NCBI GenBank assembly: GCA_031263835.1
Contig: JAISEZ010000073.1
Span: 1-9,869, forward strand
Reading direction: 5' to 3'
DNA: 9,869 nt
Source of the DNA: Tannerella sp.
Lineage (GTDB): Bacteria > Bacteroidota > Bacteroidia > Bacteroidales > Tannerellaceae
The notes below the pieces were generated by a model. The model was not told where the DNA came from. It did not search any database and was given only the letters and a program-made list of their open reading frames with translations. The position numbers and the translations under genes were made by a program. Positions 1-6,780 of the stretch are shown piece after piece. The number at the start of each line of letters is the position of its first letter. Position 1 is the stretch's first letter.

Positions 1-415
1 GGCTCTATAACGTTTTGTATGGGTATAATCTACGTCAATCACTCATTTATACTCTACGGGCATTGAAAATAAATTATCACCACGGAGACACGGAGGACAC
101 GGAGATTCGCCGTTCTGCGGAACGAAGTTCCTCCTCTGTGTCCTCCGTGCAGCCTCTTATCCTGCACGAAAGGACACGGAGAAAACACGGCGTTCCGCCG
201 TTGCGCTCTCCTCTCCCCTGTGGAGAGGTCAAAACACGGCGTTCCGCCGGAGAACCGGCCTCCGTGTTCTCCGTGTCTCCGTGTTTCAAAAATTCCGTAT
301 TTCCGGTAGAAACTGCCATCGTGCCGGTGCACAAAACCATATCGCGTCACGTATAAGCAACCATTGACCCTGTCTGTATATAAATCGCTTTACCCGCACA
401 ATTCGTTATAGAGCC
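1..415. mobile_element. Putative MITE-like element with terminal inverted repeats
   Basis: The first 12 bases (GGCTCTATAACG) are repeated exactly in inverse orientation at 404-415. The inverted similarity continues inward to about 27 bp (1-27 against 389-415, 22 of 27 positions pairing). Nothing inside looks like a real protein; open frames here are translations of the CACGGAG-type repeat. A short non-coding segment with matched ends fits a miniature inverted-repeat element or a deletion derivative of an insertion sequence. The GGCTCT terminus recalls ISL3-family ends, but that is inference. The left target-site flank lies outside the window, so a target duplication cannot be tested. The right flank begins TAATCAGT. 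Confidence 0.5.
81..283. repeat. CACGGAG/CTCCGTG inverted-repeat array
   Basis: The segment at 81-104 consists of CACGGAG-type 7-8 bp units. It is mirrored at 260-283 in inverse orientation with 23 of 24 positions complementary, so the region could form a long stem. More copies lie between, near 132-149 (CTCTGTGTCCTCCGTG) and 173-189 (GGACACGGAGAAAACACG). The segment AAAACACGGCGTTCCGCCG occurs twice as a direct repeat, at 182-200 and 231-249. This type of low-complexity CACGGAG repeat is intergenic and non-coding; the open frames it creates on both strands, with HGDTE-like peptides, should not be called as genes. Confidence 0.8.
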
Positions 416-436
416 TAATCAGTTGTTGCTTCATAG

Positions 437-622
437 CTCTTTCGGGCTAATCCGATTTTCGACTGCATACAAAATGATACCGCGCGGCTGGATCCGGACG
501 TGGATAAAATCCTTGCGGTTCGGAAAGCGATCGACGCCTTCCGGGAGGCTCACGGGATAACCGAACGCAGAAACGCGGGAAACGAAACGCCGACTGCCTC
601 GACCGCCGGCAGGGAAAAGGAC
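437..622 (+). pseudogene. Possible gene fragment of unknown origin
   Basis: This stretch between the terminal repeat at 415 and the end of the DUF2752 gene holds no intact gene. One plus-strand frame is open from 437 and has a protein-like composition, with a helical, charged segment around 491-562 (DPDVDKILAVRKAIDAFREA). There is no upstream start within the open stretch apart from GTG at 500, and from 623 onward the frame runs antisense to the DUF2752 gene. It may be the tail of a gene broken by the element at 1-415, or chance. The minus strand directly below the DUF2752 stop is also open but matches nothing I recognise. No family can be named. Confidence 0.2.
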
Positions 623-1036
623 TCAAAGTCCGAAAACATTTCTCGTTATCCAAAACAGCAGGACAACGGCAAAATACGTCCAAATAACGGCCGATTGCTG
701 GATGCGAACGGGAAATGTTGCACAGGGAGAAAAAAAACGAATCACCTGTGCCGCAATCAACAGGAAAAGATACGGGAGGGAGGCTACCAGCAGTATATTC
801 TGCGAACATGCCGCAGGGAAGTCCAGGTGCAGCAGGGCATGAATAGCCCGTTGCGAACCGCATCCGGGACATTTCAATCCCGTCAGCATCAGGAAAGGAC
901 ATTTGGGAAACAGCGGCGAACCGGCCGGATTGAAGCGGAAGTAAAGGACACCGCCCGCAATCATTCCAGCCAGGATAACGACCGCATAAATAGCGGTTTT
1001 TCTTGAAATGCCATGTGTCCGGCAATGCTCAGGCAC
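623..1036 (-). CDS. DUF2752 domain membrane protein
   Basis: Small membrane protein of about 137 residues with the DUF2752 signature: a CPGCGSQRA motif at residues 57-65, then a leucine-rich helix and an asparagine (LLHLDFPAACSQN, 68-80). Hydrophobic segments lie near residues 14-33, 80-99 and 114-131. The paired cysteines of CPxCG suggest a metal or redox site, but the family has no established function. The start is inferred. The frame extends upstream into the neighbouring CD225 gene, so in-frame ATGs there are implausible, and the only internal Met is already inside the first membrane helix. GTG at 1036 fits best. It lies downstream of the GYF_2-CD225 gene on the same strand, separated by a terminator hairpin, so it may be expressed by read-through. 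Confidence 0.72.
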   Translation of the reverse strand: MPEHCRTHGISRKTAIYAVVILAGMIAGGVLYFRFNPAGSPLFPKCPFLMLTGLKCPGCGSQRAIHALLHLDFPAACSQNILLVASLPYLFLLIAAQVIRFFSPCATFPVRIQQSAVIWTYFAVVLLFWITRNVFGL

Positions 1037-1044
1037 GTCCTGCG

Positions 1045-1094
1045 AAAAAAAACGAAAGAAGCGGGAGCCGGATGAAAACCGGCTTTCCCGCTTC
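1045..1094 (-). terminator. Rho-independent terminator after the GYF_2-CD225 gene
   Basis: On the minus strand GAAGCGGGAAAGCCGG (1094-1079) pairs with CCGGCTCCCGCTTC (1071-1058). This gives a GC-rich stem of about 14 bp with a two-base bulge and a 7-base loop, followed by TTTCG and eight consecutive T (1057-1045). It begins 28 bases past the stop codon at 1123. The T run ends only 8 bases before the GTG proposed as the start of the DUF2752 gene. Confidence 0.8.
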
Positions 1095-1122
1095 CCGAAT
1101 CTTCTGACGAAAGGTTTCAAAA

Positions 1123-1662
1123 TCACAGGTTCGCCAATCCTCCCGCAACCCCGAGAACCACAAAGAAAATGATATAAAGGAAAATAAATATCCCTGCCAC
1201 AATAGCGCTCCACATGGCCCATTTCTTTGCATCGGCTGACGCCTTGTTCGCTCCGTCGTAATCGCCCTGTGCGTACAGCGTGCTTACTTTTGTAGCGCTG
1301 ATGATGGATACGATTCCCAACGGCAAACAACAGAGAATAGTTGTCAGAATAGCCCAGACCAGATAATTTTCGGGCATGGGTGGCCGCATGTCCGGATTCG
1401 CATAATTCCCCATGTTATAGGGCGTTTGCGGCGGCGGAACCGATGCCACCGGTGGCGGCGGAACCGGCGCGGCGGGCGGCGGCGTATCACCGGACGAGTT
1501 AAAAAGACTTGCCACCTCCGGCAATGCGCGGGCTTCCACCCAGTCCGGTATTGTGTTCGTCCATACAAGTGTTTTGGGCGTAACAGGCGCAAATTTCAGC
1601 GCTTCCAACGAAAGTGGCCCTACCTTCGTCTCTCCATTTAAGTAAAAGTATTCCTTTTCCAT
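1123..1662 (-). CDS. GYF_2 and CD225/dispanin domain membrane protein
   Basis: A 179-residue protein in three parts. Residues 1-53 match the GYF_2 (DUF4339) fold: YFYLNGETKVGPLSLEAL, then TLVWTNTIPDWVEARALPEV. Residues 60-97 are a proline-rich linker (PPPAAPVPPPP and similar). Residues about 100-170 form a CD225/dispanin-type domain: a hydrophobic segment with a CC pair (ILTTILCCLPLGIVSIISATKV), a cytoplasmic-type loop with AQGDYDGANKAS, and a second membrane segment at about 150-172. GYF domains bind proline-rich peptides, so the linker could be an intramolecular or intermolecular ligand; this is inference. The ATG at 1662 begins directly with the GYF_2 motif. A Bacteroidota-type promoter lies about 80 bp upstream and an intrinsic terminator follows. 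The physiological role is unknown. Confidence 0.88.
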   Translation of the reverse strand: MEKEYFYLNGETKVGPLSLEALKFAPVTPKTLVWTNTIPDWVEARALPEVASLFNSSGDTPPPAAPVPPPPVASVPPPQTPYNMGNYANPDMRPPMPENYLVWAILTTILCCLPLGIVSIISATKVSTLYAQGDYDGANKASADAKKWAMWSAIVAGIFIFLYIIFFVVLGVAGGLANL

Positions 1663-1743
1663 AACCAGTTTTATTAATATATAATGAAATGCTCTTGTTC
1701 AGTCGCATCCGTATTTCCTTTGACAGCAAAAGAAATACGCAGG

Positions 1744-1774
1744 CAAAAGTAGAGTATTATAACAAACAAAACAA
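1744..1774 (-). promoter_or_regulatory. Candidate promoter of the GYF_2-CD225 gene
   Basis: On the minus strand TACTTTTG (1751-1744) matches the Bacteroidota -7 consensus TAnnTTTG. A TTG (1774-1772) lies 20 bases further upstream, which fits the expected -33 spacing of 19-21. Predicted transcription would begin near 1738, giving a leader of about 75 bases before the ATG at 1662. The site lies in the 138-bp gap after the transporter stop. Confidence 0.55.
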
Positions 1775-1800
1775 GTTTTTTATTCGGAATTTGCAGCGTG

Positions 1801-3477
1801 TCACGAAAAAAACAGAATCAGCAGCTGCGCCGTGAGCACGCGCAGAAACATGGTCAAGGGATAGACCGTGGCATATCCGACCGCCGGTGCGTCGTTACCG
1901 GCCGTGGCATTGGAGTAGGCCAGAGCGGGCGGGTCGGTCGTGCTGCCGGCCAGCAAACCCATCAGCGTGAAATAGTTCAACCGGCAGAAGTGGCGCGCAA
2001 TGACTCCGATTATCAGCAGGGGAATGGTGGTGATGATGAAACCGTAACCGATCCATGCCAGGCCTCCCTGATGCAGAATCGTTTCCACGAATCCGCCGCC
2101 GGCGTCGATGCCGACACAGGCCAGAAAGATTGTAATCCCAATCTCGCGGAGCATCAGGTTGGCGCTCATCGTTGTATATGTCACCAGCTTGTATCTGTAT
2201 CCGAAACGGCTGATCAGTATCGCCACAATCAGCGGCCCGCCGGCCAAACCGAGTTTGACGGGCTGCGGGACACCCGGAAAAGTCACCGGTATGCTGCCCA
2301 GCAAAATGCCCAGCGCGATACCTAAAAAAATCGGTACCAGATTCGGTTCGTTCAGCCGTTTCATCGAATTGCCCAGCACATTCTCCACATTGGCGATGGC
2401 CGACTCGGTACCGACGACCGTCACCCGGTCGCCCACTTGCAGCGTCACGTTCGGCGAGGCGACAAAATCCACGCCGGAACGGTTGATGCGGGTAATATTG
2501 ATGCCGTAGATTTTTCTCAGTTTAAGTTCACCCAGCCGTTTCCCGTTCAGGTTGGACTTCGTCACCAGGATCCGCCGGCTGATAAACTGGCTCTCGGAAC
2601 GTATCCACTGTTTGCGTTCCATCGGTATCTCCTCGCCCACAAAGACTTTCACCGTTTCGGAGTCCTGTTCGTTGGTGATGACAAAGATTTTGTCGTTTTC
2701 GTGCAGCACCGTGTCGGCCGCCACCAGTTCGATTTTCTTGCTGTCGTTGTGCCAGATGCGCGAAATCACAAACTCCCGGTGTTTCATCAGGGCTGAAATT
2801 TCGCTGACAGCCCTGCCGAAGATGGCCGGATTCTTCACTACCAGAGAAATGGGACGCGCGGCGCTGGCATGGGAATCGTCTTCGCGGTTCAGCCGTTCCG
2901 TTTCCCTGTCGAAACGGATGCGGAACACAAGACGGACAAACAGGATGGACAGGATAATCCCCATCACGCCCAGCGGATAGGCTACCGCATAGCCCATGGC
3001 AATTGAACTGTCGGATGTTCCGTGCATGTCGAACCACGCCTGCTGGGCGGCGCCCAGGCCGGGTGTATTGGTGACGGCGCCGGACAGGATGCCGACCATC
3101 GTGGGCATCGGTACACCCGTCAGGTAATGAATGGACAGGGTGACAAGCACGCCCAGGAAAACGACGCCCGTCGCCAGCATGTTGAGCGTCATCCCTCCCT
3201 TCTTGAAGGATGAAAAGAACCCGGGGCCTACCTGCATCCCGATCGAATAGACAAACAGAATCAATCCGAATTCCTTGAAAAAATGAAGAATGTGGTGATT
3301 CATTGAAAATCCGAAGTGAGCCAGCAAAATGCCGACAAACAGCACAAACGTAATTCCCAGTGAAATCCCGCCTGCCTTGATTTTCCCCAGCAGAATCCCC
3401 AGGAAAATCACGACCGACAGCAGCAATACCGAATGGGCAATCCCCTCGCCCCACAACAATTCACGAATCCATTCCAT
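1801..3477 (-). CDS. AspT/YidE/YbjL-family putative transporter with TrkA-C domains
   Basis: Predicted inner-membrane antiporter of the aspartate:alanine exchanger (AAEx) superfamily, 558 residues from the Met at 3477. It has two homologous membrane halves (about residues 14-188 and 380-558), each carrying a family signature: [12 protein letters not shown] at 133-144 and [13 protein letters not shown] at 511-523. Each is followed by a GYA..YP motif (162-168 and 534-540). Between the halves lie two soluble regulatory TrkA-C (RCK_C) domains, about 208-282 and 300-372. The substrate cannot be read from sequence; family members exchange amino acids or dicarboxylates. An in-frame ATG at 3504 would add nine residues, but the -7 promoter box at 3502-3509 overlaps it, and related Bacteroidales proteins begin MEWI..LL. 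Its upstream region is shared with the divergent prolyl isomerase gene. Confidence 0.92.
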   Translation of the reverse strand: MEWIRELLWGEGIAHSVLLLSVVIFLGILLGKIKAGGISLGITFVLFVGILLAHFGFSMNHHILHFFKEFGLILFVYSIGMQVGPGFFSSFKKGGMTLNMLATGVVFLGVLVTLSIHYLTGVPMPTMVGILSGAVTNTPGLGAAQQAWFDMHGTSDSSIAMGYAVAYPLGVMGIILSILFVRLVFRIRFDRETERLNREDDSHASAARPISLVVKNPAIFGRAVSEISALMKHREFVISRIWHNDSKKIELVAADTVLHENDKIFVITNEQDSETVKVFVGEEIPMERKQWIRSESQFISRRILVTKSNLNGKRLGELKLRKIYGINITRINRSGVDFVASPNVTLQVGDRVTVVGTESAIANVENVLGNSMKRLNEPNLVPIFLGIALGILLGSIPVTFPGVPQPVKLGLAGGPLIVAILISRFGYRYKLVTYTTMSANLMLREIGITIFLACVGIDAGGGFVETILHQGGLAWIGYGFIITTIPLLIIGVIARHFCRLNYFTLMGLLAGSTTDPPALAYSNATAGNDAPAVGYATVYPLTMFLRVLTAQLLILFFS

Positions 3478-3501
3478 ACAGTCCGTTTTTGAATCCGGCG
3501 G

Positions 3502-3509
3502 CAAAGGTA
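3502..3509 (-). promoter_or_regulatory. Candidate -7 box of the transporter gene
   Basis: On the minus strand TACCTTTG matches TAnnTTTG and ends 24 bases upstream of the ATG at 3477. No clear TTG appears 19-21 bases further upstream, so the -33 element is weak or absent. It sits 26 bases from the plus-strand -7 box of the divergent gene. Confidence 0.45.
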
Positions 3510-3535
3510 CTGTTTTTTTGCCGGACAGAAAACCG

Positions 3536-3543
3536 TATCTTTG
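3536..3543 (+). promoter_or_regulatory. Candidate -7 box of the prolyl isomerase gene
   Basis: TATCTTTG is an exact match to the Bacteroidota -7 consensus, 19 bases before the ATG at 3563. The leader would be only about 14 bases. The -33 position holds a T-run (3513-3519) ending in TTG at a shorter spacing than usual. It supports the start at 3563 over the upstream in-frame codons, which would lie before the promoter. Confidence 0.5.
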
Positions 3544-3562
3544 CGCTCAAATTTTGGAACTT

Positions 3563-4366
3563 ATGGGACGAATGGCCATCATGACATGCTGCATACTGCT
3601 TTCGACAAGCCTGCTACAGGCGGAGACAACCGTCGAAATCAGGACAAGTGCGGGAACGATGAAGATAAGACTGTATGACGACGTGCCGAATCATACGCGC
3701 GCGTTTCTGAGCCGGGTGAAACAGGGGCAGTTCAACGGCACGCTGTTCACGCGCGTCATTCCCGAATTTATGATTCAGGGCGGCGCACCCGATTCGAAAC
3801 ATGCGGCGCCCGGCGCGCGTGTCGGCTTCGGAGACCGGAGCGCCGAAATCCTGCCGGAGTCCGGCGGAATCCACTTCCACAAAAAGGGCGCGCTGGCCGC
3901 TCCCCGGCAAGACGTCAGCATTAATCCGGAAAAGAAATCGGACATGTCGCAGTTCTTTATCGTCCAGGGGAAAGTGTACCGTCCCGGCGAACTGGACACA
4001 CTGGAACTGGCCACCAATCAGAAGGCCCGTAAAAAAGCGCTGGACGCATTTTACTATCCGGTGAAAGCCGAACTGGATTCACTCAAAAATGCGGATAAGA
4101 CAATGTTCAATCAACGGATTAGGGCAATCAACGCCTGCATTGATTCGGTGGTGCGCGCCACGCCGGGACACCTGATTTTCACGCCCGAACAGCGCGAAGC
4201 ATATACGACGGACGGCGGCTGTCCGCACCTGGACGGGCAATATACCGTTTTCGGCGAATTGACGGACGGCTTCGAAGTGCTTGATGCCATCGCCCGCCAG
4301 TCGAGGGATGCGTATGACCGCCCGAAAAAAGACGTCCGCATCCTCGCGATACAAATCCTTCCCTGA
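3563..4366 (+). CDS. Cyclophilin-type peptidyl-prolyl cis-trans isomerase, exported
   Basis: 267-residue prolyl isomerase (EC 5.2.1.8) that catalyses cis-trans isomerisation of Xaa-Pro bonds and probably assists folding outside the cytoplasm. Residues 1-20 form a short signal peptide ending LLQA before ETTVEI. Cyclophilin core elements follow in order: LYDDVPNHTRAFL (37-49), FTRVIPEFMIQGG with the catalytic Arg64 and Phe69/Met70/Gln72 (62-74), SQFFI (129-133) and LDGQYTVFGEL (223-233). His222 stands where human cyclophilin A has Trp121, as in many bacterial forms insensitive to cyclosporin. Between SQFFI and LDGQY is a charged, mostly helical insertion of about 90 residues (134-222), longer than in minimal cyclophilins. 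The start at 3563 is chosen because the promoter box lies just upstream; ATGs at 3572 and 3581 are also possible. Confidence 0.92.
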   Translation: MGRMAIMTCCILLSTSLLQAETTVEIRTSAGTMKIRLYDDVPNHTRAFLSRVKQGQFNGTLFTRVIPEFMIQGGAPDSKHAAPGARVGFGDRSAEILPESGGIHFHKKGALAAPRQDVSINPEKKSDMSQFFIVQGKVYRPGELDTLELATNQKARKKALDAFYYPVKAELDSLKNADKTMFNQRIRAINACIDSVVRATPGHLIFTPEQREAYTTDGGCPHLDGQYTVFGELTDGFEVLDAIARQSRDAYDRPKKDVRILAIQILP

Positions 4367-4380
4367 TGAAACTTGAAGTC

Positions 4381-5352
4381 TTACAGCGAGCGCACAATCT
4401 CCCGCTGTCTTTCAAAATAAAGCACCCGCTGTTTTTCGTTTGCAACGGTAATCAGCGTGGACAGCCTTAACGTTGCCGTAATCCAGTTCCTGGTTTTTTC
4501 GTAAATCACCTCGTCCATCGACGTCGCCGATGTCAGGAAAAAGGCTTTAATCATGCAAACCTTGAAATCTTCTCCCGACATGTAGGAATAGGAACTGGTA
4601 ATATCCACGTCGGCAACGTAAATGTTTACCTTGTTTCCCGTTTCCTCAAAAACTCCGTAAGTGGCAATCTGTTCCAGATAGTCAAGCATTCCCAAAAGGT
4701 TTTCCTTTACCTTCACAACCTCTTCTTCATCCATCATCCGGATGCTCCGGAAATAATTAATGTCATCCGCGATGTATCTGCAAAGCTGGTTGTCAAATAC
4801 GTAGCTTGATTTTTTGATTTTCTTTGAATAGGCATACACTTCCTTGAAAATGTTGAATACGGTGTCGGGAAGAACTACCTCCCGAAAAGGCAGCGCATAG
4901 TTGCTGTTATAATGATACTGCCATTTGAAAATGGCGTATTTTATCAGCAGGTCGAACCGGGGAAAAATATCGCGCGGCATCACATTGGTAAGCAGCGCCA
5001 TTTCCGTATTGTCACGTGCCGTGATTTTTTCGAGATTGGAAATATAGCTTTCCATCATTGTCAAATCGTTTGCATTCGGATGCAGAAAATCGGGGAGTTT
5101 CAGCTGAAGTGGACGGCTTTTCTGACTTTCAACACCGATGACGGTGTCCAGGGAAATACTCATGTATTTGGTAATCGTGATAATCTCATCAAATGTAAAC
5201 GGGACTTCCCCCCTCAATCTCCGGTAAACAGCTTCCTTTTCAATAAAGAGAATATCAACCAGTGTGTTCACCAGTTTGGCATTCTGCGGAATTCGGTTCC
5301 TGATTCGGGACAGCAGCATTTCGTATATTTCTTCGTTCGTGTTCGCGGGCAT
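4381..5352 (-). CDS. Helix-turn-helix transcriptional regulator of unknown target
   Basis: 323-residue soluble protein. Residues about 22-75 look like a Cro/XRE-like DNA-binding helix-turn-helix: LVNTLVDILFIEKEAVYRRL, a short GEVPFTFDE turn, then IITITKYMSISLDTVIG. The remaining 240 residues are mostly helical, charged and rich in Tyr, Phe and Ile. They carry no enzymatic motif I recognise, and probably form a sensing or oligomerisation domain. Similar long HTH proteins occur in Bacteroidales, usually annotated only as hypothetical or DNA-binding. It converges with the prolyl isomerase gene (14 bp between stops, no clear terminator) and diverges from the carboxynorspermidine dehydrogenase gene, so regulating itself or that operon is possible but unproven. 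Its AT content is higher than that of its neighbours. Confidence 0.75.
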   Translation of the reverse strand: MPANTNEEIYEMLLSRIRNRIPQNAKLVNTLVDILFIEKEAVYRRLRGEVPFTFDEIITITKYMSISLDTVIGVESQKSRPLQLKLPDFLHPNANDLTMMESYISNLEKITARDNTEMALLTNVMPRDIFPRFDLLIKYAIFKWQYHYNSNYALPFREVVLPDTVFNIFKEVYAYSKKIKKSSYVFDNQLCRYIADDINYFRSIRMMDEEEVVKVKENLLGMLDYLEQIATYGVFEETGNKVNIYVADVDITSSYSYMSGEDFKVCMIKAFFLTSATSMDEVIYEKTRNWITATLRLSTLITVANEKQRVLYFERQREIVRSL

Positions 5353-5402
5353 ACTACAAATGTAATTAATTTCCTTTTCCGAGTTAATTTAAAAAACAAG
5401 AA

Positions 5403-5410
5403 CAAAGTTA
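5403..5410 (-). promoter_or_regulatory. Candidate -7 box of the HTH regulator gene
   Basis: On the minus strand TAACTTTG matches TAnnTTTG and would give a leader of about 45 bases. Two other matches compete: TACATTTG (5364-5357), only 4 bases before the ATG and implying a leaderless transcript, and TATATTTG (5470-5463), implying a leader of about 105 bases. None has a convincing TTG at the -33 position, so the choice is open. Confidence 0.35.
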
Positions 5411-5482
5411 GAGAAAAAAATGAGTGTCATGCAGATTTAAACTCTAATATTTATTAAATGGCCAAATATACCCTGTTTACTG

Positions 5483-5512
5483 CTGCTGATTTCCGGAAAA
5501 AACGTATATTTG
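5483..5512 (+). promoter_or_regulatory. Candidate promoter of the dehydrogenase-bcp-recA cluster
   Basis: TATATTTG (5505-5512) is an exact TAnnTTTG match. CTG at 5483-5485 sits 19 bases upstream in place of the usual TTG. The predicted start near 5518 gives a leader of about 42 bases before the ATG at 5560. The same octamer occurs inverted at 5463-5470, so the two boxes face apart across the regulator/dehydrogenase gap. Confidence 0.5.
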
Positions 5513-5559
5513 CCGGCTAATCAACCAAAACAGAGCACAAACAATAAAAGATAAACAGA

Positions 5560-6753
5560 ATGGGAAGAGTATTAGTGATTGGCGCCGGCGGCGTGAGTAC
5601 GGTAGCCGTGAAGAAGATGGCGATGAACGGCGATGTTTTCAGCGACATTCTGCTGGCCAGCCGGACAAAACGCAAGTGTGACCGGATTGCAGCCGATATT
5701 GACAGCATGACCGTGCAGACCGAACAGGTGGATGCCGACCGGCTGGACGAACTGCTGGCGCTGTTCCGGCATTTTCATCCGGATTTGGTAGTGAATCTGG
5801 CATTGCCCTATCAGGATTTGACCGTGATGGACGCCTGCCTGTCGTATGGCGTAAGCTATCTGGATACGGCCAATTATGAGCCTTTGAACGAAGCAAGATA
5901 CGAATACGGCTGGCAATGGGCCTACAGTGACCGCTTCGAAAAAGCCGGCCTGACCGCCATCCTGGGTTGCGGATTCGACCCGGGCGTGACGGGCGTGTTC
6001 ACGGCTCATGCGGCAAAATACCATTTCGATGAAATCCGCTCCCTTGACATTGTGGACTGCAATGCGGGCGACCATCACAAGGCTTTTGCAACCAATTTCA
6101 ATCCCGAAATCAACATTCGCGAAATCACCCAGAAAGGGCGTTACTATGAAAACGGCGAATGGATTGAAACGGAACCGCTTTCCGTTCACCGGCCCGTTCA
6201 CTACCCGGGCATCGGCGCACGCGAATCCTACCTGATGTATCACGAAGAGCTGGAAAGTCTGACGAAAAACTTCCCGACGCTCCGGCGCGCCCGTTTCTGG
6301 ATGACGTTTGGAGAGGAGTACCTGACACACCTGCGCGTGATGCAGAATATCGGCATGACGGGCATCAAGCCCGTGCTGTTCAACGGCGTGGAGATTGTCC
6401 CGATTCAGTTCCTGAAAGCCGTCCTGCCCGACCCGGGCGAACTGGGCGAAAACTATACCGGCGAGACGTCCATCGGATGCCGTATCCGCGGACTGAAAGA
6501 CGGCCAGGAACAGACGTATTACATTTACAACAATTGCAGCCATCAGGCGGCCTACCGGGAAACCGGCGCACAGGGCGTCAGCTACACCACCGGCGTGCCG
6601 GCCATGATTGGCGCAAAGCTGTTTCTGCAGGGCCTGTGGAAAAAACCGGGTGTCCGGAACGTGGAAGAATTTGACCCCGACCCGTTCATGAAGGAACTGA
6701 ACGGACAGGGCCTGCCGTGGCACGAAGTGTTCAACGAAGATACGGAGTTATAG
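5560..6753 (+). CDS. Carboxynorspermidine/carboxyspermidine dehydrogenase (saccharopine dehydrogenase family)
   Basis: 397-residue NAD(P)H-dependent reductase (EC 1.5.1.43 type). It condenses aspartate semialdehyde with a diamine (putrescine or diaminopropane) to give carboxyspermidine or carboxynorspermidine, the penultimate step of the alternative polyamine pathway. The N-terminus is a Rossmann fold with GAGGVS at 8-13 and ASRTKRKCD after strand 2. The middle carries the signature of this subfamily: ILGCGFDPGVTGVF, AAKYHFDEI, and DCNAGDHHKAFATNF. A late YTTGVPA and the ending DPFMKELNGQGLPWHEV also match Vibrio-type carboxynorspermidine dehydrogenases as I recall them. These motifs separate it from true lysine-pathway saccharopine dehydrogenases. 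The partner decarboxylase (nspC) is not in the window. It is the first gene of the cluster; bcp starts 27 bp after its stop. Substrate preference cannot be read from sequence. Confidence 0.9.
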   Translation: MGRVLVIGAGGVSTVAVKKMAMNGDVFSDILLASRTKRKCDRIAADIDSMTVQTEQVDADRLDELLALFRHFHPDLVVNLALPYQDLTVMDACLSYGVSYLDTANYEPLNEARYEYGWQWAYSDRFEKAGLTAILGCGFDPGVTGVFTAHAAKYHFDEIRSLDIVDCNAGDHHKAFATNFNPEINIREITQKGRYYENGEWIETEPLSVHRPVHYPGIGARESYLMYHEELESLTKNFPTLRRARFWMTFGEEYLTHLRVMQNIGMTGIKPVLFNGVEIVPIQFLKAVLPDPGELGENYTGETSIGCRIRGLKDGQEQTYYIYNNCSHQAAYRETGAQGVSYTTGVPAMIGAKLFLQGLWKKPGVRNVEEFDPDPFMKELNGQGLPWHEVFNEDTEL

Positions 6754-6780
6754 TCATCAACGCATAAAATCAGGCGACTT

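Noticed and set aside
15..356. Several open frames with HGDTE/GDTENTE peptides
   Set aside because: These are translations of the CACGGAG repeat on both strands and are not proteins.
500..1006. 168-residue plus-strand open frame
   Set aside because: Most of it is antisense to the DUF2752 gene, whose CPGCGSQRA motif and membrane helices are convincing. The plus-strand product is low in hydrophobic structure and resembles no family. Only its first part, outside DUF2752, is kept as a weak fragment.
447..1025. 192-residue minus-strand open frame
   Set aside because: It overlaps the DUF2752 gene in another frame on the same strand and is Arg-, Pro- and Cys-rich, typical of an out-of-frame translation in GC-rich DNA.
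3329..3562. Upstream extension of the prolyl isomerase reading frame
   Set aside because: It runs antisense through the start of the transporter gene and lies upstream of the TATCTTTG box. The signal peptide begins at the ATG at 3563.
5572..6723. 383-residue minus-strand open frame
   Set aside because: It is the antisense shadow of the carboxynorspermidine dehydrogenase gene, which has clear Rossmann and subfamily motifs.
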